Assembly (NCBI GenBank): GCA_016780665.1
Contig: JADHLM010000018.1
Location: forward strand, 1 to 15,416
Direction: 5' to 3'
Source of the DNA: Hyphomicrobiales bacterium
GTDB taxonomy: Bacteria; Pseudomonadota; Alphaproteobacteria; Rhizobiales; TMED25
Length of the DNA: 15,416 bases
Shown one piece after another: positions 8,320-15,416 of this stretch (its first letter is position 1; the number at the start of each line of letters is the position of its first letter). A program made the translations under genes and the position numbers. Under the pieces are notes generated by a model. It saw only the letters and a program-made list of their open reading frames with translations. It was not told the origin of the DNA and did not search any database.

Positions 8320-8937
8320 CTAAATCTCAATATCCAAAATATATGCATCCTTGTTAGTTATACTTGATACATATTTCACATTCAATTGTGACGATATTTT
8401 TGAGTTGGTCAACTCCGTTTTTGCATTAATACCTTTTTGCAACAAGTATTTAGTCTTACTATGAATATATGGTTTTGTTAGCCTGATAATGTTATCAATG
8501 CTTGAAAAAGCACGCGCTGTAATAACATCAATTTTTGTTGTTCCAATGTCCATATTTTCAATTCGATCTGCATATATCTTAACTCTTATATTACATTCAT
8601 GTGCAACATGTTTCAAGAAACTGCATTTCTTTTTGTTTGAGTCCACTAGATATATATCTTTTTCTTCCCCCTCACAAATGGCAATAATAAAACCAGGCAG
8701 TCCAGCGCCCGTGCCTATATCCATTAAATGGCTATAATTCTTCGGCAATAACTTTAAGAGCTGTATAGAGTCAAGGATATGCCTTTCCCAAACATTCTCT
8801 ATTGTTGACTTACCAATAAGATTGAATTTATTTTGCCAATCAAGCAAACACTCTACATATAACTCAATTTTATCAATTGTTTCACGTGAAACATTGTAGT
8901 TATTAATAATCTGTTCAATAACCAGATCTTTGTTCAT
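8320..8937 (-). CDS. rsmG: 16S rRNA (guanine-N7) methyltransferase RsmG
   Basis: RsmG (formerly GidB) methylates a guanine of the 530 loop of 16S rRNA (G527 in E. coli) with S-adenosylmethionine; loss is known to give mild streptomycin resistance. The 205 residues show the family pattern: WQNKFNLIGKST (34-45), RHILDSIQLL (52-61) and the SAM-binding glycine loop LMDIGTGAGLPGF (71-83). Residues 15-20 are NVSRET, and the codons for this peptide contain an exact parS site (8878-8893). The start is 6 bases after the mnmG stop with no visible Shine-Dalgarno, so re-initiation after mnmG is likely. Confidence 0.96.
   Translation of the reverse strand: MNKDLVIEQIINNYNVSRETIDKIELYVECLLDWQNKFNLIGKSTIENVWERHILDSIQLLKLLPKNYSHLMDIGTGAGLPGFIIAICEGEEKDIYLVDSNKKKCSFLKHVAHECNIRVKIYADRIENMDIGTTKIDVITARAFSSIDNIIRLTKPYIHSKTKYLLQKGINAKTELTNSKISSQLNVKYVSSITNKDAYILDIEI
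8878..8893. promoter_or_regulatory. parS: parS centromere site inside rsmG
   Basis: TGTTTCACGTGAAACA is a perfect 16-bp palindrome and, as I recall it, identical to the Caulobacter chromosomal parS sequence. It lies within rsmG, spanning the last base of the Asn15 codon through Thr20 (NVSRET). ParB should nucleate here and spread. parA and parB are immediately downstream. No second full match was found in the window. Confidence 0.93.
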
Positions 8938-8943
8938 AATTGT

Positions 8944-10815
8944 TTATGCTGTTTGTTTAGAAGTTTCTTTTGTCGCCTTTAAGTATGAAATAACCTTTAA
9001 GACTGTAGATGGGTCAATACCTTCCATTCTATTAAGCTGACCTATTGTTGTTGGTTTAATTCTTGCTATTCTGTCACGCGCCTCGTTAGATAAGCCTTTT
9101 ATATCCATATAATTCATATTATCGGGTATATTGACTCCTTCTTCTTTTTTGAATGAGCTAATTTCCTGAGTTTGCCTCTCTAGGTACTTTGAATAAATTG
9201 CATCTGATTCTAACTGAGTTATTACATTTGAGTCAATGTTGTTTAGTTCTGGCCAGATTTTATAAAGGTCTTTTATATTGATATTTGGATATGAAATGAG
9301 ATCCAAAACCGTTCTTTTCTTTCCATCCTGATTTATATTTAGCCCATGTTCTTTTGCTTTTGTGGGGGTAATGTTTAACTTGTTAGCTAGGTCCAATGCA
9401 TAATTTATTGCATTCATCTTACTTTTATAATGATTAGTACGCTCTTTGTGAACAAAACCAAGATCTATACCCTTTTGTGTTAATCTCTGATCGGCATTAT
9501 CAATACGCAGAGATAACCTGTATTCAGCTCTTGAAGTAAACATCCTATATGGCTCTGTTACACCTTTTGTAATTAAATCATCTATCATTACACCAATGTA
9601 TGCGTCAGACCTATCTAGAATAAACTCTTCTGTTGAACTCGCTTTTAATGCAGCATTAATCCCTGAAATTAAACCCTGTGCAGATGCCTCTTCGTAACCT
9701 GTGGTTCCATTGATTTGACCCGCTAAAAATAAATTTTTTACTTTCTTTGTTTCAAGTGTTGGCTTTAGTTCTCTTGGGTCAATATAATCATACTCAATTG
9801 CATAACCAGGTCTCTCTATTATCACATCCTCTAACCCATAGATTGAGTGAACAATATGGTCTTGTATCTTTTCATCTATTGAGGTTGAAATTCCATTTGG
9901 GTAAACGATATGCGTGTTCAATCCTTCGGGTTCTAGGAATATCTGGTGTCCGTTTCTCTCTCCGAAGCGAACTACTTTGTCCTCTATTGATGGACAGTAG
10001 CGAGGACCTGTAGATTCGATTTGACCAGAATAGAGTGGGGCGTCATGTATATTGTCTAAAATTATTTTGTGCGTCTTTTCATTGGTTCTGGTTATATAGC
10101 AAGGGACTTGTTCTTGTTGGATCTTGCTTGTTAGATATGACATGAATATAGGATTATCATCTGGTTTCTGTTCTTCTAATTTATCCCAGTGTATTGTTCT
10201 GCCGTCTAATCTTGGTGGGGTTCCCGTTTTTAATCTGCCGAGTTGAAATTTATAATCCTTAAACGTATTTGATAGATGTATTGATGGTTTATCTCCAACA
10301 CGCCCAGCTGGATAAGTTCTTTTGCCAATATGGATGATACCATTTAAAAAAGTACCCGTTGTGATGATAACAGAATGTGCAAAAATTTCTATTTCATCCA
10401 ACACTCTGATGCCTTCACATCTATCATCATTGATAATTAAACCTATGCATTCATTCTCAATAATTTCTAGGTTTTCGTATGAACCAAGCATGTCTTGCAT
10501 TGCTTCTTTATACAAGTCTCTATCAGCCTGAACTCGCGGAGCTCGAACAGCTGGTCCTTTGCTTTGGTTGAGGACTCTATATTGAATAGCGGCTCTATCT
10601 GAAGCTACACCAATCACTCCATCTAAAGCATCAACTTCTCTGACAAGATGACTTTTTCCTAATCCTCCAAAAGCAGGATTACAGGACATCTCACCAATAG
10701 TAGAAATTTTGTGCGTAACAAGTAACGATTTTGCTCCACACCTTGCTGCCGCAGCCGCTGCTTCACAACCGGCATGCCCACCACCTACAATAATTACATC
10801 AAATTCATATTTCAT
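8944..10815 (-). CDS. mnmG: tRNA uridine-34 5-carboxymethylaminomethyl enzyme MnmG
   Basis: MnmG (GidA) works as a complex with MnmE to add the (carboxymethyl)aminomethyl group to wobble uridine 34 of several tRNAs, using FAD and a methylene-folate donor. The 623 residues show the FAD-binding [10 protein letters not shown] (11-20), [17 protein letters not shown] (44-60), [11 protein letters not shown] (197-207), [10 protein letters not shown] (271-280) whose Cys274 corresponds to a conserved functional cysteine, and [17 protein letters not shown] (365-381). The C-terminal helical domain, which contacts tRNA and MnmE, is complete. AGGAAAAA precedes the ATG. mnmE lies 35 bases upstream on the same strand, so the two partners are probably made from one mRNA. 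Confidence 0.97.
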   Translation of the reverse strand: MKYEFDVIIVGGGHAGCEAAAAAARCGAKSLLVTHKISTIGEMSCNPAFGGLGKSHLVREVDALDGVIGVASDRAAIQYRVLNQSKGPAVRAPRVQADRDLYKEAMQDMLGSYENLEIIENECIGLIINDDRCEGIRVLDEIEIFAHSVIITTGTFLNGIIHIGKRTYPAGRVGDKPSIHLSNTFKDYKFQLGRLKTGTPPRLDGRTIHWDKLEEQKPDDNPIFMSYLTSKIQQEQVPCYITRTNEKTHKIILDNIHDAPLYSGQIESTGPRYCPSIEDKVVRFGERNGHQIFLEPEGLNTHIVYPNGISTSIDEKIQDHIVHSIYGLEDVIIERPGYAIEYDYIDPRELKPTLETKKVKNLFLAGQINGTTGYEEASAQGLISGINAALKASSTEEFILDRSDAYIGVMIDDLITKGVTEPYRMFTSRAEYRLSLRIDNADQRLTQKGIDLGFVHKERTNHYKSKMNAINYALDLANKLNITPTKAKEHGLNINQDGKKRTVLDLISYPNINIKDLYKIWPELNNIDSNVITQLESDAIYSKYLERQTQEISSFKKEEGVNIPDNMNYMDIKGLSNEARDRIARIKPTTIGQLNRMEGIDPSTVLKVISYLKATKETSKQTA

Positions 10816-10850
10816 AATTTTTTCCTAATGGATATATATTTCATATTATC

Positions 10851-12167
10851 TTATTTACCAATACAAAAATCAGTAAATATTACATCAAGTAAGTCTTCAA
10901 CGTCAACGTTCCCCGTAATGATGCCTAAGGAGTTAATAGCACTTCGTAAATCTTCTGAAACTAATTCGATATCGTTTTTTTTGTGTTCAAGTGAGGAGAT
11001 CAAATAATGTCTAACCTTTTCTATGGCATCTCTATGACGAGATTTTGTGATAAAATTACCTTCAGTTCTACAACCTTTTTCTACATTTTTTTCAATAATA
11101 TCAATAAGTTGTGTAATTCCTACATCATATTTAGTTGAAATTGATACCTCTTTATTTTTGTGTATTGATATATCATTTTTAGCCCAAACCTCTATTACTT
11201 TATCTTTAATACTTTCAGGTGCTGGCTGGTTATTTTTTTTACTTGAGTCCATAAGCCATAAAACCAAATCGGCTTCTGATATTTTGGTCCTTGCTCTTTC
11301 TATACCTATATCCTCTATTGAAGATCTTCCTTTCCTTATTCCTGCTGTATCTGTAATGACAACAGGAAAACCTGCTATATTTAGATATGCATCAATGCTA
11401 TCCCTTGTTGTTCCTGCTTGAGATGAAACAATAGCAATATCTCTATTTGATAAATGATTCAGTAAACTCGATTTTCCTGTATTTGGTGGTCCTGCAATTA
11501 TTATGTGAAATCCATCCCTAAGTCTCTCGCCTTTATTTGAATCATTTAAATGAATATCTAATTCATTAATTAATGTTTTTATTTCACTAAGTTGTTCGTT
11601 AAGCAGATGATCGGGTAATTCTTCTTCAACAAAATCTATTGTAGCTTCTAAATATGATAAATTTTTGACAATTTGCTTCTTCCATTTATTGTATAGGTTA
11701 GATAGTTTTCCATCCATCTGATCAAATGCTTGTTTTCTTTGAAACTCGGTTTCAGCATTAATTAAATCAGCCATACCTTCAATCTCTAGAAGATCTAATT
11801 TACCATTCAAAAAAGCTCTCTTAGTAAATTCACCTGCTTCAGCATAAACAAAATGATTTTGTTGTGAGAGAATTTGAAAAATTAAATCCTTGATTGCGTT
11901 ACTACCATGAATATGAAGTTCGACTACATCTTCACCAGTAAAACTTCGTGGAGCCTTGAAGTAGGTTACCAAGGTATTATCAATTGTTTCATTTGTTTTT
12001 GGATGGAGTAATCGTGCTAATTTAAACTGATTGGGCATAGGCATTGGAATACCAAAGATTGAAAATATATCTTTAGCATTTGTACCAGAAATTCTTACCA
12101 CAGACACACCAGCTTTTCCGGGTGCAGATGATAAGGCGTATATTGTATTAGTGTTGTTGTTATACAT
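10851..12167 (-). CDS. mnmE: tRNA modification GTPase MnmE
   Basis: MnmE (TrmE) is the GTPase partner of MnmG in wobble-uridine modification. The 438 residues comprise the N-terminal folate-binding dimer domain (about 1-120, with RSFTGEDVVELHIHG at 74-88), a helical domain, and an inserted G domain: G1 GPPNTGKS (226-233), the K-loop region SSQAGTTRD (248-256), G3 DTAG (273-276), and a G4 that reads AKND (329-332) instead of the usual NKxD. The protein ends in the family hallmark FCIGK (434-438) with Cys435. The upstream spacer is very AT-rich, and no clear Shine-Dalgarno precedes the ATG. It is probably the first gene of the mnmE-mnmG-rsmG-parA-parB run. Confidence 0.96.
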   Translation of the reverse strand: MYNNNTNTIYALSSAPGKAGVSVVRISGTNAKDIFSIFGIPMPMPNQFKLARLLHPKTNETIDNTLVTYFKAPRSFTGEDVVELHIHGSNAIKDLIFQILSQQNHFVYAEAGEFTKRAFLNGKLDLLEIEGMADLINAETEFQRKQAFDQMDGKLSNLYNKWKKQIVKNLSYLEATIDFVEEELPDHLLNEQLSEIKTLINELDIHLNDSNKGERLRDGFHIIIAGPPNTGKSSLLNHLSNRDIAIVSSQAGTTRDSIDAYLNIAGFPVVITDTAGIRKGRSSIEDIGIERARTKISEADLVLWLMDSSKKNNQPAPESIKDKVIEVWAKNDISIHKNKEVSISTKYDVGITQLIDIIEKNVEKGCRTEGNFITKSRHRDAIEKVRHYLISSLEHKKNDIELVSEDLRSAINSLGIITGNVDVEDLLDVIFTDFCIGK

Positions 12168-12271
12168 AAAAAACTACTTAACTTTTAAAAATTTTAAAAA
12201 TATTATTACAATAAAAACAAAATATATTCTAATTTATTCGATATAAATAAAATACTGGGAGATCCATTCTA
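12168..12271. promoter_or_regulatory. Divergent AT-rich spacer between mnmE and qor
   Basis: About 100 almost purely A/T bases separate two genes that face away from each other, so promoters for both must lie here unless either is read through. TTTTAAAAATTTTAAAAA-type tracts at about 12182-12200 resemble UP-element or bent DNA. I see no convincing -35/-10 pair in either direction. GGGAGA at 12257-12262 is a good ribosome binding site for qor. Confidence 0.45.
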
Positions 12272-13243
12272 ATGAAAAAAATTATGATAAATGAATTTGG
12301 TAATGAATCAAAAATGATCCTCAACGAAGTTGATACACCATCACCGAAAGATAATGAGGTTTTGGTTCAACACAAAGCAATTGGAATAAACTTCATTGAT
12401 ATATATCAAAGAACTGGATTGTACCCCCTGAATTTGCCATCTTCGTTGGGCCTCGAGGCATCAGGTGTTGTTGAGGCGATTGGTGGTGATGTAAAAAGTT
12501 TTAATGTTGGAGATAGGGTTTGTTATTGTAACGGTCCACTTGGAGCTTATGGGACCCATAACTTAGTCCCTGAAAACTTACTTGTTCATTTACCAGATGA
12601 AATAGAATTCGAAACGATAGCAAGTGGTCTGCTTAAAGGTGTGACAGCGTATTTTTTATTACACGATATTTATCAAGTTGGAAGTAAAGATACTATATTA
12701 TTTCATGCGGCCGCTGGTGGAGTTGGATCTATAGCAACTGCCTGGGCAAAAGCACTTGGAGCAAAAGTAATCGGTACGGTTGGGTCAAGCGAGAAAGAAA
12801 AGTATGCAATTGCAAATGGTTGTGATTATGTAATAAATTATAGAACTCACAATTTCAAAGATGAGGTAATGAAAATTACTAATAATGAAGGTGTTTCTGT
12901 TGTTTATGAATCTATTGGAAAAGAAACTATTGTTGATTCTATGGACTCACTAAAGAGAAGGGGTTTATTGTGTAGTTTTGGAAATGCATCTGGTGTTCCT
13001 GACCCAATTAATATTCTCGATTTAATGAGAAAAGGGTCACTGTATCTCACAAGACCTACTTTGTTTGATTATGTTAAAACTAGAGAACAATTAGAAAATG
13101 CCTCCAATAAATTTTTTGATATTTTAAAAAGCGGAAAAGTAAAAGTTGATGTACAGCAAAAATTTGATCTTGCTGATATTGGAAAAGCTCACGCATCTGT
13201 TTCTGAACGAAAAACTATAGGAACGACAATTATAATACCATGA
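12272..13243 (+). CDS. qor: NADPH:quinone oxidoreductase, zinc-free MDR family
   Basis: This 323-residue medium-chain reductase resembles E. coli QorA throughout. Visible are GINFIDIYQRTGLY (38-51), LGLEASGVVEAIG (59-71), the NADPH-binding glycine loop AAAGGVGS (146-153), and the family-typical GSLYLTRPTLFDY near residues 265-277. The catalytic zinc cysteines of alcohol dehydrogenases are absent, as expected for quinone reductases. It should reduce quinones or other electrophilic carbonyls in the cytoplasm with NADPH, perhaps as a detoxifying enzyme. The true substrate is unknown. It stands alone on the plus strand between two minus-strand groups and ends 6 bases from the rho stop. The start at 12272 is supported by GGGAGA nine bases upstream. 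Confidence 0.9.
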   Translation: MKKIMINEFGNESKMILNEVDTPSPKDNEVLVQHKAIGINFIDIYQRTGLYPLNLPSSLGLEASGVVEAIGGDVKSFNVGDRVCYCNGPLGAYGTHNLVPENLLVHLPDEIEFETIASGLLKGVTAYFLLHDIYQVGSKDTILFHAAAGGVGSIATAWAKALGAKVIGTVGSSEKEKYAIANGCDYVINYRTHNFKDEVMKITNNEGVSVVYESIGKETIVDSMDSLKRRGLLCSFGNASGVPDPINILDLMRKGSLYLTRPTLFDYVKTREQLENASNKFFDILKSGKVKVDVQQKFDLADIGKAHASVSERKTIGTTIIIP

Positions 13244-13263
13244 TAATACTCAGGTATTCATGG
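13238..13263. terminator. Hairpin spanning the converging stops of qor and rho
   Basis: CCATGA...TCATGG (6 bp) and ATAC...GTAT (4 bp), with a 2-base bulge and a TCAG loop, form an imperfect hairpin that contains both stop codons. It could serve both directions because it can fold in either transcript. Neither side is followed by a proper T-run, so intrinsic termination would be weak. Confidence 0.3.
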
Positions 13264-14542
13264 ACTCAAAAAATTCTTTATTATCTTTAGTTTGAGAGAT
13301 TTTATCCAACAAGAATTCCATTGCGTCTACAGTTCCCATTGGATTTAAGATTCTTCTTAACACGAACATCTTTTTAAGAGTTGCATCGCCAATTAATAGC
13401 TCTTCTTTTCTTGTACCAGATCGCAAAATATCCATAGATGGGAATACCCTCTTGTCGGATACTTTTCTATCTAGGATTATTTCAGAGTTACCAGTGCCTT
13501 TAAATTCTTCAAAAATAACCTCATCCATTCTACTTCCTGTATCAATTAAGGCTGTTGAAATAATTGTTAGAGAGCCACCTTCCTCAATATTTCTTGCAGC
13601 CCCAAAAAATCTTTTAGGCCGTTGTAGAGCGTTAGCATCAACACCACCCGTTAGGACCTTACCAGATGAAGGTACAACGGTGTTATAAGCCCTGCCCAAT
13701 CGCGTGATAGAATCTAGTAATATCACAACATCCCTTCCATGCTCAACGAGCCTCTTTGCCTTTTCAATTACCATTTCAGCAACTTGAACATGTCTTGATG
13801 CTGGTTCATCGAAGGTTGATGACACAACCTCACCCTTTACTGATCTTTGCATATCTGTGACTTCTTCGGGTCTTTCATCTATTAAAAGGACAATAAGGTA
13901 ACATTCAGGGTGGTTTGAGGTAATGGAATGAGCAATATTCTGTAACAATACAGTTTTACCAGTTCTTGGAGGTGCAACAATTAGACCCCTTTGACCTTTT
14001 CCAAGAGGTGCAACAATATCAATTATTCTACCACTTTTATCTTTCAAGGAAGGATCTATAACTTCCATAAGAAGTGACTCATCAGGATATAAAGGTGTCA
14101 AATTATCAAAATTTATTTTATGCCGACTTTTTTCTGGGTCTTCAAAATTTATTGTATTGACCTTTAAAAGAGCAAAATACCTCTCACCTACTTTAGGACT
14201 TCTAATTTCACCCTCAATACTATCGCCAGTGCGAAGTGTAAATCTTCTAATTTGGCTTGGGCTTACATAAATATCATCCGGACCAGGTAGGTAATTTGCA
14301 TCAGGCGATCTTATAAATCCAAAACCGTCTTGTAAAACTTCTACTACTCCATCACCAATAATGGTTATGTCATTCTCAGCAAGTCTTTTGAGAATGGCAA
14401 ATAGTAATTCTTGTTTTCGCAAAGTACTTGCGTTTTCAATTTCGTATTCATCTGCGATTGCAAGAAGTTGAGCCGGCTTTTTTTCTTTCAGGTCCTTAAG
14501 ACGTACCTGATTTGCATTTATTTCAATTATATTTTCAGTCAT
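13250..14542 (-). CDS. rho: Transcription termination factor Rho
   Basis: Rho is the hexameric RNA helicase that ends transcription of untranslated RNA. The 430 residues have the normal length and contain: an N-terminal Rho helical domain ([16 protein letters not shown], 15-30); a cold-shock-like RNA-binding domain with [14 protein letters not shown] (72-85) and [13 protein letters not shown] (89-101); the P-loop APPRTGKTV (190-198); Walker B VILLDS (273-278); and the Q- and R-loops in [20 protein letters not shown] (297-316). There is no long Asn- or Lys-rich insertion. The ATG lacks a clear Shine-Dalgarno. An 80-base spacer with an 18-base palindrome separates it from hemJ upstream, so rho may have its own promoter or regulation there; rho is autoregulated in E. 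coli. Confidence 0.98.
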   Translation of the reverse strand: MTENIIEINANQVRLKDLKEKKPAQLLAIADEYEIENASTLRKQELLFAILKRLAENDITIIGDGVVEVLQDGFGFIRSPDANYLPGPDDIYVSPSQIRRFTLRTGDSIEGEIRSPKVGERYFALLKVNTINFEDPEKSRHKINFDNLTPLYPDESLLMEVIDPSLKDKSGRIIDIVAPLGKGQRGLIVAPPRTGKTVLLQNIAHSITSNHPECYLIVLLIDERPEEVTDMQRSVKGEVVSSTFDEPASRHVQVAEMVIEKAKRLVEHGRDVVILLDSITRLGRAYNTVVPSSGKVLTGGVDANALQRPKRFFGAARNIEEGGSLTIISTALIDTGSRMDEVIFEEFKGTGNSEIILDRKVSDKRVFPSMDILRSGTRKEELLIGDATLKKMFVLRRILNPMGTVDAMEFLLDKISQTKDNKEFFESMNT

Positions 14543-14597
14543 TTTAATGATTTATTTTAGGGAATTACAAGGTAAGATTTTTTATGTTTAACACAAA

Positions 14598-14615
14598 TTT
14601 TGATAATTATCAAAA
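14598..14615. promoter_or_regulatory. Perfect 18-bp palindrome between hemJ and rho
   Basis: TTTTGATAATTATCAAAA is identical on both strands and lies 7 bases after the hemJ stop and 55 bases before the rho start. Its core GATAATTATC recalls half-sites of Fur-type operators, but the standard Fur box is longer and has a spacer. It could also form an AT-rich hairpin, but no T-run follows on the minus strand. Its role is unproven. Confidence 0.4.
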
Positions 14616-14622
14616 GAAAAAA

Positions 14623-15069
14623 TTAGGGTCTTAGTATCACTAAAAATACAATCACTATTATCAGTATTGTTGGTATTTCATTTATAACTCTGAAATATTT
14701 ATGTGATTTTACATTTTTATCATTTTGAAATTTTTTCACACTTCCAATTAAAAAACCATGATATCCCGATAAAATTATAACCAATAATAATTTCCAGTGG
14801 AACCAAAAATCAGTTTTAAAATCAATTACATCATAATAAAAAATTAACAATAGAGCTAAAATCCACGTGACTATCATAGCAGGTGTCATTATATATTTTG
14901 CGAGTCTATATTCCATGATTTTCAATAACTCAGATGCTTCAGAACCAGCTTTTAAATTTGAGTGATAAACAAATAATCGTGGTAAATATAATAAAGCAGC
15001 AGACCAAGCAATCACAGCAATAATGTGTAGTGATTTTACTATTAAATATGAAGCCCCTTCATCAATCAT
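14623..15069 (-). CDS. hemJ: Protoporphyrinogen IX oxidase HemJ
   Basis: HemJ (UPF0093) is the membrane enzyme that oxidises protoporphyrinogen IX to protoporphyrin IX in many Gram-negative bacteria. The 148 residues form four hydrophobic segments: about 8-30 with the conserved His15 in SLHIIAVIAWSAALLYLPR; 56-78 with YRLAKYIMTPAMIVTW; 88-110 with FWFHWKLLLVIILSGYHG; and 132-146. The RVINEIP segment (127-133) before the last helix is also family-typical. The start ATG overlaps the hemE stop in the sequence ATGA, and AAGGA lies 8 bases upstream within hemE, so the two are translationally coupled. This joins two steps of heme synthesis in one transcript. No ferrochelatase gene (hemH) lies between them. 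Confidence 0.93.
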   Translation of the reverse strand: MIDEGASYLIVKSLHIIAVIAWSAALLYLPRLFVYHSNLKAGSEASELLKIMEYRLAKYIMTPAMIVTWILALLLIFYYDVIDFKTDFWFHWKLLLVIILSGYHGFLIGSVKKFQNDKNVKSHKYFRVINEIPTILIIVIVFLVILRP

Positions 15070-15416
15070 TTATGGTTCCTTACAATTTCTACGAGTTTTT
15101 TAACATTTTCAGGCGGTGTCTCTTTCAAAATACCATGACCAAGTCCAATTATAAAGGGGTGATTTCTAAAAGTTTCAATATTTTCTATTATATCGTCTTC
15201 AAGAATTTTACCTCCCTTAAGCAATATTTCAGGCGAAATATTTCCCTGTAAGACAACATTTTCTTGTAAGGTTTTTAAAGCGGTTAATCTACTAAATGTA
15301 TGATCTAATGCAATTATATCAACATTGGTTTTATTCACAAAATCAACATAAAAGTTTGTTGCACCTTTAGGAAAACCTATTATGGGAGTATCAGGGTAAT
15401 TTTTTTTGACAGATGA
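15066..15416 (-). CDS. hemE: Uroporphyrinogen decarboxylase, 5' part cut by window edge
   Basis: HemE removes four carboxyl groups from uroporphyrinogen III to give coproporphyrinogen III. Only the last 116 residues are in the window; the reading frame stays open to the right edge, so the start lies outside. Recognisable family segments are NYPDTPIIGFPKGAT, the IALDHT segment (family GLDW-like), LQGNISPEILL and, near the end, GLGHGILKETPPENVKKLVE, whose His is conserved in the active site. A GTG at 15338 is in frame but internal, not the real start. In Caulobacter the replication origin lies beside hemE, so an origin may lie a short way beyond the right edge; nothing in the window shows it directly. 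Confidence 0.95.
   Translation of the reverse strand, partial: SSVKKNYPDTPIIGFPKGATNFYVDFVNKTNVDIIALDHTFSRLTALKTLQENVVLQGNISPEILLKGGKILEDDIIENIETFRNHPFIIGLGHGILKETPPENVKKLVEIVRNHK

Noticed and set aside
8489..8737. Plus-strand frame of 82 codons
   Set aside because: It is antisense within rsmG with no independent support.
10774..11007. Plus-strand frame of 77 codons over the mnmG-mnmE junction
   Set aside because: It is antisense to the start of mnmG and the end of mnmE, has no ribosome binding site, and its composition fits a shadow frame.
11047..11421. Plus-strand frame of 124 codons with hydrophobic stretches
   Set aside because: It lies wholly antisense within the mnmE G domain. The hydrophobicity is a by-product of the complementary strand, and there is no start signal.
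14862..14871. CACGTG in hemJ as a parS site
   Set aside because: Only about 8 of 16 positions match, and the arms are unrelated.
1..15416. A new defence, mobile or biosynthetic system
   Set aside because: All frames of meaningful length correspond to recognised core genes or porins. There are no transposase, integrase, phage, toxin-antitoxin or CRISPR signals.

Overview
This window reads as an origin-proximal core region of an AT-rich alphaproteobacterium. The evidence is the gene order: hemE-hemJ-rho, mnmE-mnmG-rsmG-parA-parB, and a DUF3576 lipoprotein gene-leuS-lptE-holA, a set characteristic of Alphaproteobacteria. An exact copy of the Caulobacter-type parS site lies inside rsmG. The low GC, tight packing and overlapping ends suggest a streamlined, possibly marine lineage (SAR11-like, HIMB59-like or similar). 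That placement is inference, and I cannot name a genus.

Layout from left to right: (1) 1-1717, minus strand: two porin-like genes in tandem, the left one cut by the window edge. Between them is a 279-base spacer with a promoter-like signal, a stem-loop and a perfect 20-base palindrome. (2) 1930-6606, plus strand: a four-gene run of DUF3576 lipoprotein, leuS, lptE and holA, with a good promoter candidate just upstream. (3) 6603-12167, minus strand: mnmE, mnmG, rsmG, parA and parB, closely packed and ending in a 4-base tail-to-tail overlap with holA. (4) 12272-13243, plus strand: one NADPH:quinone reductase gene (qor). (5) 13250-15416, minus strand: hemE (3' part only), hemJ and rho. A perfect 18-base palindrome lies between hemJ and rho.

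Most genes serve basic cell functions. LeuS charges tRNA-Leu. LptE helps place LPS in the outer membrane. HolA is the clamp-loader delta subunit. ParA, ParB and parS segregate the replicated origin. MnmE and MnmG modify the tRNA wobble uridine, and RsmG methylates 16S rRNA. Rho ends transcription, and HemE and HemJ make heme. The porins and qor are the more lineage-specific parts.

I found no mobile element, CRISPR array, phage gene, tRNA or rRNA, and no clearly new multi-gene system. The points most worth a second look are the parS site in coding DNA, the structured leader of the left porin, the palindrome upstream of rho, and the uncharacterised DUF3576 lipoprotein.
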